From NCBI GenBank assembly GCA_900540625.1, contig UQGP01000003.1:1-64000 (forward strand): a stretch of DNA of 64,000 nucleotides, read 5' to 3'. The stretch comes from an uncultured Porphyromonadaceae bacterium. GTDB lineage: Bacteria > Bacteroidota > Bacteroidia > Bacteroidales > Muribaculaceae. A program made the translations under genes and the position numbers. Below are positions 1 to 7,437 of the stretch, in pieces. The notes under the pieces are model-generated. The model was not told the DNA's origin. It worked only from the letters and a program-made list of their open reading frames with translations, and ran no database searches. Position 1 is the first letter of the stretch. The number at the start of each line of letters is the position of its first letter.

Positions 1-282
1 GTGACTACTTCCTTTTTCTTTTTTTCGATTTTATTTAGGACAATATTGGTTCCGGACGCTATGGTAGAAGCATACAAGGCTGTTTCGTCCTTTACGGAAA
101 ACCTCAAGGACATCCTGCCGTTATCTCAATATGAGAGTGTGGAAGATGTTACGGTGTCAAGTGATGCTTCGGTGACAGCCATCTATGGCGTAGACGGAGC
201 TGAACGCAGCAGCCTGCAATCCGGACTCAACATCGTACGTTACAGCGATGGTACCGCACGCAAGGTTCTCCACCGCAATTGA
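1..282 (+). CDS. C-terminal end of a secreted leucine-rich-repeat (BspA-like) protein with a type IX-style tail (partial)
   Basis: The reading frame is open at the window edge, so only the last 93 codons are seen. The segment VPDAMVEAYKAV resembles the short strand-plus-helix that closes BspA/LRR_5 repeat domains in Bacteroidales surface proteins. The end, with IYGVDG then GLNIVRYSDGTARKV, matches the degenerate sorting-type tail found on many secreted proteins in this group. I infer an exported, cell-surface or released protein; its ligand cannot be read from this fragment. A strong hairpin follows the stop codon. The phenylalanine-rich run at the very start is unusual for this family and could reflect an error or drift. 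Confidence 0.6.
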   Translation: MTTSFFFFSILFRTILVPDAMVEAYKAVSSFTENLKDILPLSQYESVEDVTVSSDASVTAIYGVDGAERSSLQSGLNIVRYSDGTARKVLHRN

Positions 283-303
283 TTGACCTTTAAACCAATA
301 TAT

Positions 304-356
304 ATATACAATCTCCGCCGTAAGGTTCGTTCTTCCTTACGGCGGAGATTGTATAT
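304..356 (+). terminator. 22-bp perfect hairpin after the LRR gene
   Basis: Arms at 304-325 and 335-356 are perfectly complementary over 22 bp with a 9-base loop. The core arm is CTCCGCCGTAAGG. No T-tract follows on the plus strand (TGGGGTGG), so it is not a textbook intrinsic terminator. It lies 21 bp after the stop codon and about 40 bp before the next promoter, so transcription termination or mRNA 3'-end protection is the simplest reading. Confidence 0.6.
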
Positions 357-394
357 GGGGTGGCACATTCGGTGACACGCGTATTGAGGAATGA

Positions 395-426
395 TTTGTA
401 CGCTACGAGAAAAATCGTTAACTTTA
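395..426 (+). promoter_or_regulatory. Bacteroidetes-type promoter for DUF4286-ruvC
   Basis: A -33 box TTTG at 395-398 is followed after 20 bp by TAACTTTA at 419-426, one base off the TAnnTTTG -7 consensus. The expected start of transcription is near 433, about 50 bases before the DUF4286 start codon. Confidence 0.55.
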
Positions 427-482
427 CAGCGAAAGAGTACCGTGCTCAATGCACGGCCTATAGAAACAGATAAATACACATT

Positions 483-788
483 ATGTATATACTCAACACA
501 ACATTTCATGTAGACAATAAGGTGCGTCAGGACTTTTTGGACTGGGTACGTAAAGTATATATACCGGCAGCCACCGGCACCGGCTTGTTTGTGAGCGCAC
601 GCCTGTTACGCGTGCTCACGGATACCGATCCCGAGGGCGTGAGCTTTGCATTGCAGATGGACTGCGAGAGCATCAGCGAGGCTCGCCGTTGGCACGATGA
701 GACGGCGACGCTGCTGCGTGACGATATGTTCCAGCGCTGGGGCGATAAGGTGCTATTCTTCACCACATATCTCAAAGATGCCGAATGA
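483..788 (+). CDS. DUF4286 family protein
   Basis: A 101-residue protein beginning MYILNTTFHV, typical of the small DUF4286 family of Bacteroidetes. It has no signal peptide or membrane segment, so it is probably cytoplasmic. Predicted secondary structure looks like a small alpha/beta dimeric-barrel fold (strand, helix around DFLDWVRKVYIP, strand, helix), but the activity is unknown. Its stop overlaps the ruvC start by 4 bp (ATGA), indicating coupled translation. The same pairing with ruvC is common in Bacteroidetes, but no functional link is established. Confidence 0.85.
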   Translation: MYILNTTFHVDNKVRQDFLDWVRKVYIPAATGTGLFVSARLLRVLTDTDPEGVSFALQMDCESISEARRWHDETATLLRDDMFQRWGDKVLFFTTYLKDAE

Positions 789-1369
789 GGGAAGACGCTC
801 CGGAGACCGTTCGCCAATACGATCGCGTAATCATCGGTATAGATCCCGGTACGAATGTCATGGGCTATGGCATTCTTGGCGTACGAGCTAAAAAGCCCGC
901 ATTAGTCGCTATGGGTGTCATCAAATTGAACCGTTTCGAAGATCACTACATGCGCTTGCACCGCATATATGACCGCGTCCTTAGTCTTGTCGAGCAATAC
1001 CTGCCCGACGAAATGGCCATAGAGGCACCTTTTTTTGGAAAGAATGTGCAAAGTATGCTCAAGTTGGGACGTGCACAGGGTGTGGCTATTGCTGCGGCCT
1101 TGGCGCGTGCCGTGCCTATCACTGAATACGAACCGAGAAAAATCAAGCAAGCCATTACCGGCAATGGCGCAGCCTCCAAAGAGCAAGTGCGCGAGATGTT
1201 GCGCCGAATGCTTAATATCTCGGATGCGGATCTGGATATTGAGTTGGACGCCACTGACGCTTTGGGCGCAGCCCTTTGCCATTATTACGAATCTTCAAAG
1301 CCTATCACAGCCAAGGCATATTCGTCTTGGAAGGATTTCATAGCCAAGAATCTGGATAGGGTCAAGTAA
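785..1369 (+). CDS. ruvC: Crossover junction endodeoxyribonuclease RuvC
   Basis: A 194-residue Holliday-junction resolvase of the RNase H-like fold, which cuts four-way DNA junctions with RuvAB during recombination repair. The first catalytic aspartate lies in IGIDPGTNVMGYGI. The acidic motif MAIEAPFFGKN and the C-terminal pair in DATDALGAALCHYY supply the other metal ligands. Length is normal. The ATG at 785 overlaps the upstream stop and places the IIGIDPG motif near residue 16, slightly later than usual; a later start inside the first 15 codons cannot be excluded. No ruvA or ruvB is nearby. Confidence 0.95.
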   Translation: MREDAPETVRQYDRVIIGIDPGTNVMGYGILGVRAKKPALVAMGVIKLNRFEDHYMRLHRIYDRVLSLVEQYLPDEMAIEAPFFGKNVQSMLKLGRAQGVAIAAALARAVPITEYEPRKIKQAITGNGAASKEQVREMLRRMLNISDADLDIELDATDALGAALCHYYESSKPITAKAYSSWKDFIAKNLDRVK

Positions 1370-1414
1370 TCCGTACGTCTACGGCATTATCAATTGTAAA
1401 GGACTGAGCGCAGC

Positions 1415-1444
1415 GGCCTTAGGCCATAATACAAAGTATGGCTA
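1415..1444. terminator. Imperfect hairpin between convergent ruvC and queA
   Basis: GCCATA at 1423-1428 pairs with TATGGC at 1437-1442 and can be extended by two base pairs with a bulged G. A short GGCCT/AGGCC palindrome overlaps at 1415-1425. There is no clear T-tract on either strand, so the role as a terminator for the two converging genes is tentative. Confidence 0.3.
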
Positions 1445-1479
1445 TATCCTTCCGCCTACTTGCTCGACGGTTGTGATAG

Positions 1480-2733
1480 TTACTTGAAGAACAAACATGC
1501 GTCTCCGTAGCTCAGGAAGCGGTAGTCGTGAGCCAAGGCATATTCGTATACTTCGCGCCACATAGGGTCGCCAATCATGGCCGAGACAAGCAACAATAGC
1601 GTTGATCCCGGTTGATGGAAATTTGTGATCATACCATCCACCATCATATATCGGTAAGAAGGCGCTATCATAAGGCGAGTGTGTGCAGTCAGATGCTCCA
1701 TATCATAGGCATCAAGATACTCGTAAACGTTGCGCATTGCCTCGGTACGCGTCAGTCGCGGATGCTCGTCTGAATAGGCATACCATTGAGGAACAACGCC
1801 GTCCCAACGGCCTTGACCGATAAGGCATCCGCAATGATAGAGACTTTCGAGCGTGCGTACACTGGTGGTGCCCACGGCAATAAGCGGACGTTCCGGAGCT
1901 AAATCGGCCAGACGTTGTATCAAATCGCGTTCGACTACCACGGCTTCGCTGTGCATCTCATGCTCACCGATACATTCGCTCTTGACCGGGCGGAAAGTGC
2001 CGGCTCCCACATGCAATGTCACCTCGGCTCGTTCAATACCCTTGGCATCTAATGCAGCAAGCACTTCGGGCGTAAAATGTAACCCCGCCGTAGGTGCAGC
2101 TACCGACCCGTCGATGCGCGAAAACACCGTTTGATAGTCAATGCGGTCGCTTTGTTCGCTGGCACGATTGAGGTATGGCGGAATGGGAATCTCGCCCGCG
2201 GCATCAATGACCCGGGCAAATGAAGCATCCGAGTCCCAGCTAAGACGCACCAGCGATTCACCGTCGGGGAGTGTTTCGATACGTTCGGCTGTCAGGCATA
2301 AGTCTTGCCCATCGATATTAATGAGCCCGTGTAGAGCTGTATCCGCATTCCATCGCTTCGAATTACCGACCAGACACTTCCACACTACCGGTCCGCTTCC
2401 GCCGAAACAAGTCTCGTAGTCCGCCGGACTTACGGGTTCAAGGCAAAATACTTCGATGAGTGCGCCTGTCTCCTTGCGAAAACGCAACCGCGCATTGATG
2501 ACGCGTGTATTGTTGTATACAAGCAATGTATTCTGCGGCAGATAATCGGGTAGGGCGGCAAATACCGTATCGGCTTCAATGCCCGAACCGCGACGTGCCA
2601 CCAATAGTTTGCAGGCATCGCGCTGAGCCAACGGGTACTTGGCTATGCGTTCGTCCGGTAAGTCGTAGATATAATTTTGGATATGTATCTTTCGAGGATC
2701 GGTACTTGTGCCGCTGTTGTTTTGTTCCATCAT
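1480..2733 (-). CDS. queA: tRNA preQ1(34) S-adenosylmethionine ribosyltransferase-isomerase QueA
   Basis: QueA moves the ribosyl part of S-adenosylmethionine onto preQ1 at the wobble position of tRNA, giving epoxyqueuosine. The protein has the family landmarks: an N-terminal YDLPDERIAKYPL, then VYNNTRVINARL, AAPTAGLHFTPEVL in the middle, and NFHQPGSTLLLLVSA near the C-terminus. Length (417 residues) fits Bacteroidetes members, which carry insertions relative to the roughly 350-residue enzymes. I chose the ATG at 2733, after the upstream nitroreductase stop (2741); an in-frame ATG at 2748 that overlaps that stop is the alternative. Other queuosine genes are not in the window. Confidence 0.93.
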   Translation of the reverse strand: MMEQNNSGTSTDPRKIHIQNYIYDLPDERIAKYPLAQRDACKLLVARRGSGIEADTVFAALPDYLPQNTLLVYNNTRVINARLRFRKETGALIEVFCLEPVSPADYETCFGGSGPVVWKCLVGNSKRWNADTALHGLINIDGQDLCLTAERIETLPDGESLVRLSWDSDASFARVIDAAGEIPIPPYLNRASEQSDRIDYQTVFSRIDGSVAAPTAGLHFTPEVLAALDAKGIERAEVTLHVGAGTFRPVKSECIGEHEMHSEAVVVERDLIQRLADLAPERPLIAVGTTSVRTLESLYHCGCLIGQGRWDGVVPQWYAYSDEHPRLTRTEAMRNVYEYLDAYDMEHLTAHTRLMIAPSYRYMMVDGMITNFHQPGSTLLLLVSAMIGDPMWREVYEYALAHDYRFLSYGDACLFFK

Positions 2734-2740
2734 AAAACTA

Positions 2741-3505
2741 TTAGTCATGAACGGGGAGACTGAAGCCCTGACGTACAAACATCTCGACTAAGGCCTGCGA
2801 AAAGGCCTCATTGCCTGCTCGGGGATAGCGTACTTCGGCGTATACTTGTGCAAGATTTTCCTTGCCGTTTTCTTGAACAAAGCGGCGATTGGCATCCATA
2901 TCTTCTTTATCCTTATAGGCGGCGGATATTTGGGCATCCTTAGGCTCTTTGTACCTGTCATGATGAACAATATGGGAAACGTCCAAACGATCCTCGCCCG
3001 AGACAGCGCTATCGGGTACGCCAAAGGCCAAAGTAGTTACCGGCACTACCAAAGAAGGCAGCTCTAAGATTTCGGCGATATCCTTGCCGTTGAAAGTCGT
3101 AGTTCCGAGATAGCAGCATCCAAAGCCGCGCATTTCGGCGATGGTGTTAAACTGTTGAGCGAACAATGCCGTATCTATCCATGCCCAAGCTAAGGCCTGT
3201 ATATTGTCCACGCCCGCATCGGCGCCATTGAGACTGCACCATCGTGTATATCGATGTAAGTCGGCGCAAAACGTCAGAAGGACAGGCGCTCCGACAGCCG
3301 CCGGCTGATTGAAATGTGCATCGTTCAGGCGTTTGCGTCGCTCACCGTCATTATGTGTCACCACCAGGCTGTACAACTGCATATTACCCGTATTGGGCGC
3401 ATGCATAGCCTGTTGTGCAATATCTTCGATGGTCGCATCAGCAATGTCTATATCTTTGAAATGGCGGCATGTACCGCGGTTTTGAAAGTATGTATTTCGA
3501 TCCAT
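2741..3505 (-). CDS. Nitroreductase family protein (FMN-dependent, NfsA/FRP-like)
   Basis: A cytoplasmic flavin enzyme of 254 residues. The N-terminal NRGTCRHFKD corresponds to the family R-S-x-R-x-F/Y motif that contacts FMN, followed by HAPNTGNMQLYSLVV. The segment GFGCCYLGTTTFN and the LPSLVVPVTTLAFGVP block are typical of NAD(P)H-dependent nitro- and quinone-reductases. The physiological substrate cannot be told. The ATG at 3505 is favoured because a -7 promoter box lies at 3535-3542; the longer frame starting at 3598 would begin upstream of the transcript. It precedes queA by only a few bases and probably shares its mRNA. Confidence 0.88.
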   Translation of the reverse strand: MDRNTYFQNRGTCRHFKDIDIADATIEDIAQQAMHAPNTGNMQLYSLVVTHNDGERRKRLNDAHFNQPAAVGAPVLLTFCADLHRYTRWCSLNGADAGVDNIQALAWAWIDTALFAQQFNTIAEMRGFGCCYLGTTTFNGKDIAEILELPSLVVPVTTLAFGVPDSAVSGEDRLDVSHIVHHDRYKEPKDAQISAAYKDKEDMDANRRFVQENGKENLAQVYAEVRYPRAGNEAFSQALVEMFVRQGFSLPVHD

Positions 3506-3534
3506 GATAGTCTTAAATGTCGCTTTTGAAGCAT

Positions 3535-3542
3535 CAAAGTTA
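3535..3542 (-). promoter_or_regulatory. -7 box (TAACTTTG) for nitroreductase-queA
   Basis: The minus strand reads TAACTTTG, a perfect TAnnTTTG match, about 30 bases before the chosen nitroreductase start. No clear -33 TTG is seen. Its position decides the start codon at 3505. Confidence 0.5.
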
Positions 3543-3586
3543 CGACTTTTTCGGGTAATAGACCGCATTTTTTGAGCCTGATTAAA

Positions 3587-3622
3587 ATACGGAGCCACGG
3601 CATTAACGCCACAGCTCCGTAT
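3587..3622 (-). terminator. Terminator hairpin after the GLPGLI gene
   Basis: ATACGGAGC (3587-3595) pairs with GCTCCGTAT (3614-3622), with a second GGC/GCC pair inside the loop. On the minus strand it is followed by TTTTAAT. It lies 20 bp past the stop of the GLPGLI gene and separates that operon from the nitroreductase promoter. Confidence 0.6.
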
Positions 3623-3641
3623 GTATTAGTGATTTAGAGTA

Positions 3642-4514
3642 TTATTTCACCTCATAATCGTTCTCGATGGCAAACTTCGGCTCGTATTTAGGCATCGTTA
3701 TGCGGTTGCCTTTCTCATCAGTTATATAGACCTCCACTTTGCCCTGGCTGCGTGCCGATAGACGCTCTTGCAAGTGATTCAGAAAGTCCTGCTGTTCGCG
3801 AAGAGCTTTTTTTCGATCGACTTTGCTGTATGTATTAGCTTGATATATAGGAGTGATGGCTTGATTCGTGTTTTCGATGCCGGTTGCTACAAAGCGGAAA
3901 TTGGAATTTGGCGCATACGCTTCCAAAATCAGACCCGGCAGTCCGCTCAGTTTCCATGGTCCGTCAGATACGGGTATTTCGGGCGAGAACCAGGCCTTCC
4001 ACTGACGGCCGTGGTAGCTACAGACTGCAAGCATGCACTCATATCCGAGTATGGTCTTGGTGCTGTCGTCCACCATTTCCCATTGTTGTCCCATGGGTTC
4101 GGTATATGTTCCGGGTTCGTCCGCCCATTTGTCATATACCGTAACCGTCGAAGATGCTGCATCCTTATATACATACAGATTCTCGATCTTATGAGGTGCA
4201 TTGCCTTTGGTCTGATTGATGGTTATGGTGCCGTCAGGATTCTTTGTCATCCATGCGGCCATTTGGATGTCGTTGAGTTGTTTCTTGCCTTCCGGGGTTG
4301 AGGTAAGCGAGTCGCAATACTCGCTCATAGTGTTGTAATACTTAGAGCCTTGCACGCCTGCCAGTAATACCATATCACGTTTTACCTGTTTAGTGAAGTT
4401 GCCTGAGCGAGGCGTAGCGTACGCCTCGTATGCCACTTTTATTGTGGCTTGTTGTGCCGATGCACATACAAATGAGCTTATCCCAAGCATCGTAAAAATT
4501 GCTTTAATGTTCAT
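3642..4514 (-). CDS. GLPGLI family protein
   Basis: A 290-residue exported protein with an N-terminal signal sequence (MNIKAIFTMLGISSFVCASA) and the signature GLPGLI at residues 191-196, within WKLSGLPGLILEAY. GLPGLI proteins occur only in Bacteroidetes, have no known biochemical function, and are usually encoded beside a TonB-dependent-receptor-like protein, as here. It lies 33 bp downstream of that receptor gene and ahead of a terminator, so the two form a simple operon. Periplasmic or outer-membrane location is likely. Confidence 0.92.
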   Translation of the reverse strand: MNIKAIFTMLGISSFVCASAQQATIKVAYEAYATPRSGNFTKQVKRDMVLLAGVQGSKYYNTMSEYCDSLTSTPEGKKQLNDIQMAAWMTKNPDGTITINQTKGNAPHKIENLYVYKDAASSTVTVYDKWADEPGTYTEPMGQQWEMVDDSTKTILGYECMLAVCSYHGRQWKAWFSPEIPVSDGPWKLSGLPGLILEAYAPNSNFRFVATGIENTNQAITPIYQANTYSKVDRKKALREQQDFLNHLQERLSARSQGKVEVYITDEKGNRITMPKYEPKFAIENDYEVK

Positions 4515-4547
4515 AGTATAGTGCTATATATGAATTAAGTATTGTCC

Positions 4548-7145
4548 CTATTTTGTCAGTGTTATTGTCAGCAGCAGCTCGCGACCTCGCAGGTTTCGTT
4601 GCGACTCAAAAAATGCAGTTTGGCTGTATGTTGTGTAATTGTATGTTCGCTTGTCCAAAATATTGCTCAGCGATGCAGACAATTCGATACGCTTGTTCAG
4701 TGTGTATGTTACCTTGGTATCGAGCATCAAAACATTCTTGTATAGGCCGTCTGAAATCTCATTGTGGTAATGTTCGCCCGAGATATCCCAGCGTAATTTG
4801 TTCATGGGAAATACGGAGATATTCATCCTGTTGACAAGGCTGCCAAGCCAAGATGCATCGTTATCGTCCATGGAAAGGCGGTTAGCGTCATAATCGATGC
4901 TATAGTCAGCAGATAAACATCCGAGTGGCCTCGTAGAAATGCTACCCCCAACGCTATATGTTGTGCTGATAGTGGAAATAAGCTGAGATTGGTAATACTG
5001 CCGGGCATTGGCGCGACTGAACAATCCTTTAGCCTTTATGGTTCCGTGCATGAAGTCCAAGGATTGTCCAATGTTGGCCATGGTATACATTGTACGAGAG
5101 GACGTAGCCGCCGATTTGTAACCATATACAAGGTAGTCGCCATAGAATATTTGGTCGATAGTGTATGGCGAATGGTTCCACGAATGTCCGAAAGTAGCAT
5201 TGGCAAACAATCCGCGACCTGTATTTTTGAATGCGGCCGAGGCGCTCACTCGCTGAAATGTGTTGTCGTAAAAATCATCAGCGCCACAGGCGAAAGTCTT
5301 GTACGAAGACATAATCATCGAGTTGTGTATCTTCGAAATATTCATAGGCGTACGTCCGGCGCTACCATTGAGCGTAAGCTTCAAACGGTTTTGCGGAGTC
5401 CAAACGACCTTAACATTGGGCGAAAAATACACTTGCGAAGTCGCCTCCAACGCCTTGTCGAAGCCATAATGGGCAAATGTCAACGGCAGCTCGACCGTAA
5501 AATCAACAGCGCGTACCATATACTCGAAACGCGGCTTTGCATACACGGCGACATTTGATGTATTGAGAGCCTCGTATGTCAATCCGGGTACGCCCGAAGG
5601 CAGAGAGGACAAGTCGGCATCAAAGTCACGTATATTGGCTTTGACACCGGCCGTAACTCCGACATTGATACCCTTGAATACAAAAGCGTATGCCGCACTC
5701 TCATGTGTATAAAAGGCGCGGTCCGAAACATGTTGGCGCATAGCATTGCTGCCGTTCGGTATCACCGTAAGCGTCTGAGGTAGGGACTCCAATTCAATCT
5801 GGCTGGCAAATGTTACCAGATGTTTGCCTGCAAAGCGTTTAATGGCTTTGAGGTTATTGGCAATATAATAGTCAGGCAATGATGCCGTCTGCATATTGTC
5901 AAAGTTGCCTGCCGTTGCCAGACGCATATCGTCCCAATCGATATTTGTCTTTAAGTCGTTGTTAAGGTATAATGTCTTTTGGTTGGTCTCGTAGCTGAAA
6001 TTTCCGCTAAGGCTATGCGCATGTTCTGTACCCGAACGATGTTCCGATATGATGCGGTTGCCACCATCATCAGCGCCACCATAGTATGTGCTGACAGTCG
6101 TAGCATCGGCTGTCAGCCTGTTAAACGAGTAGTCCAGATTGACCTTCAGTTCGCCTGAGCATATCTTGAATACATTGTTTGCAGACACTATAAACGAACG
6201 GTTAAACAGTGTACGCCGACTGTCAAGCGAAGGCACGGACGGCAGACCTATATTGATATATCGGTTTAGCGAAGTACCACGACTGTTTCCTAAAAAATCA
6301 GTTGTGATCGGGGACAGATCTTCGCCTATATTGTTGGCTCGCGCCGTTATGATACTTTGCATTGACGGCATGATGGCTAAGGCAAAAAACTCACCATCCC
6401 ATACAGCGCCTTCGGGTTGCCACGACCATCCGCCACCCGAATGTCCGTGGACATTCCATGTCGCTTTGGCATGGCCTTTCATTTTCAGGTTTATGGCCGC
6501 ACGGTCCGAAAACACCGTACCCGAAAGCACTTGTAACGGCTGGTGATTTTCCATAACCTGCACTGCGCCGACATCGTTATGGTTGATGCCGTTGGTCGCA
6601 ACGCCGTATTTTCCGCCAAGCATATCGGTGCCTTCGATATAGAATTTGTTTATAGCCTCGCCCTGATACTGAACTTCGCCTGAAGGCTTGACATCAATAC
6701 CCGGCATATGTCGCAATACATCTCCTATACTCTTGTCTTGAGGCTGAGCAAACGCCCCCACATTATACGATAATGTATCGCCTTGAGCCCTAAGGCGCTT
6801 GTCGCGTATGGATACTTCGTTGAGTGTATATACTTCTGCGGTCATACGTATGGTCAGAGGAAATGATATGCTGTCTAAGGAGAAACTCTGGCGAGCATAA
6901 CCCACAAGTGATGCTTCAAGTCTAAGTCCGGCAGTCGATTCAGGCGCCTTTAGTGTAAAAACACCATCGGCCTTTGTCGTAATGAATCGCTTGATTTTGC
7001 CTACGCTATCGCGTATCGTTACCGATACTCCGGCCATAGGTTCGCCATCGACATCATCAACGACAAGTCCCGTGATTGGACGTTGTGCCGCTGCATTGAC
7101 GGTAATAGCGGCAAGAAACAATGTGATAAATATGAATGCCTTCAT
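4548..7145 (-). CDS. TonB-dependent-receptor-like outer membrane protein with carboxypeptidase-regulatory-like domain
   Basis: An 865-residue outer membrane protein. A signal peptide (cut near AAAQRPITG) is followed by a carboxypeptidase D regulatory-like domain (about 22-105, VVDDVDGEPMAGVSVTIRD). A plug-like region (about 125-220) contains GDVLRHMPGIDV and FYIEGTDMLGG, and a long beta-barrel runs to the end. Such SusC-distant receptors import or sense unknown ligands, and the partner GLPGLI protein downstream is the usual neighbour. No SusD gene is present, so this is not a standard polysaccharide locus. The substrate is not predictable from sequence. Confidence 0.88.
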   Translation of the reverse strand: MKAFIFITLFLAAITVNAAAQRPITGLVVDDVDGEPMAGVSVTIRDSVGKIKRFITTKADGVFTLKAPESTAGLRLEASLVGYARQSFSLDSISFPLTIRMTAEVYTLNEVSIRDKRLRAQGDTLSYNVGAFAQPQDKSIGDVLRHMPGIDVKPSGEVQYQGEAINKFYIEGTDMLGGKYGVATNGINHNDVGAVQVMENHQPLQVLSGTVFSDRAAINLKMKGHAKATWNVHGHSGGGWSWQPEGAVWDGEFFALAIMPSMQSIITARANNIGEDLSPITTDFLGNSRGTSLNRYINIGLPSVPSLDSRRTLFNRSFIVSANNVFKICSGELKVNLDYSFNRLTADATTVSTYYGGADDGGNRIISEHRSGTEHAHSLSGNFSYETNQKTLYLNNDLKTNIDWDDMRLATAGNFDNMQTASLPDYYIANNLKAIKRFAGKHLVTFASQIELESLPQTLTVIPNGSNAMRQHVSDRAFYTHESAAYAFVFKGINVGVTAGVKANIRDFDADLSSLPSGVPGLTYEALNTSNVAVYAKPRFEYMVRAVDFTVELPLTFAHYGFDKALEATSQVYFSPNVKVVWTPQNRLKLTLNGSAGRTPMNISKIHNSMIMSSYKTFACGADDFYDNTFQRVSASAAFKNTGRGLFANATFGHSWNHSPYTIDQIFYGDYLVYGYKSAATSSRTMYTMANIGQSLDFMHGTIKAKGLFSRANARQYYQSQLISTISTTYSVGGSISTRPLGCLSADYSIDYDANRLSMDDNDASWLGSLVNRMNISVFPMNKLRWDISGEHYHNEISDGLYKNVLMLDTKVTYTLNKRIELSASLSNILDKRTYNYTTYSQTAFFESQRNLRGRELLLTITLTK

Positions 7146-7163
7146 AGCTCATTAATTCAAGCG

Positions 7164-7171
7164 CAAAATTA
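7164..7171 (-). promoter_or_regulatory. -7 box (TAATTTTG) for the receptor-GLPGLI operon
   Basis: TAATTTTG on the minus strand, 19 bases before the start codon of the receptor gene. It matches TAnnTTTG; no clear -33 element is seen. The resulting leader would be very short. Confidence 0.4.
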
Positions 7172-7349
7172 ATACTTTTGTTGTTAATTTGGTGTTAACG
7201 AAGTTGATAGGGAAATGCAAAAAACCCTTTTTTTTGTTAAAATGCTATTATATAGCACTTTACGCGTTTCATAGTCTTAGACTATAGCGAGATAAAGCAA
7301 CAAGCCAGGTAGTAGAACAATCAACGATCTACTATACCGTACAAAAGAA

Positions 7350-7382
7350 AAGGGCCTCTCATCGTTGTGACAAGAGGCCCTT
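7350..7382 (-). terminator. Intrinsic terminator after the M16 peptidase gene
   Basis: AAGGGCCTCT (7350-7359) pairs perfectly with AGAGGCCCTT (7373-7382) around a 13-base loop. On the minus strand it is followed by TTTCTTTTG, a good U-tract. The M16 peptidase stops at 7438. Confidence 0.8.
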
Positions 7383-7437
7383 GAAATAAGGTTTGTATCT
7401 CTAAAAAATGATTATTTAGAGTACCGTTATGGACGTG

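Noticed and set aside
4989..5558. A 189-codon open frame on the plus strand
   Set aside because: It is antisense to the receptor gene, whose barrel region is continuous.
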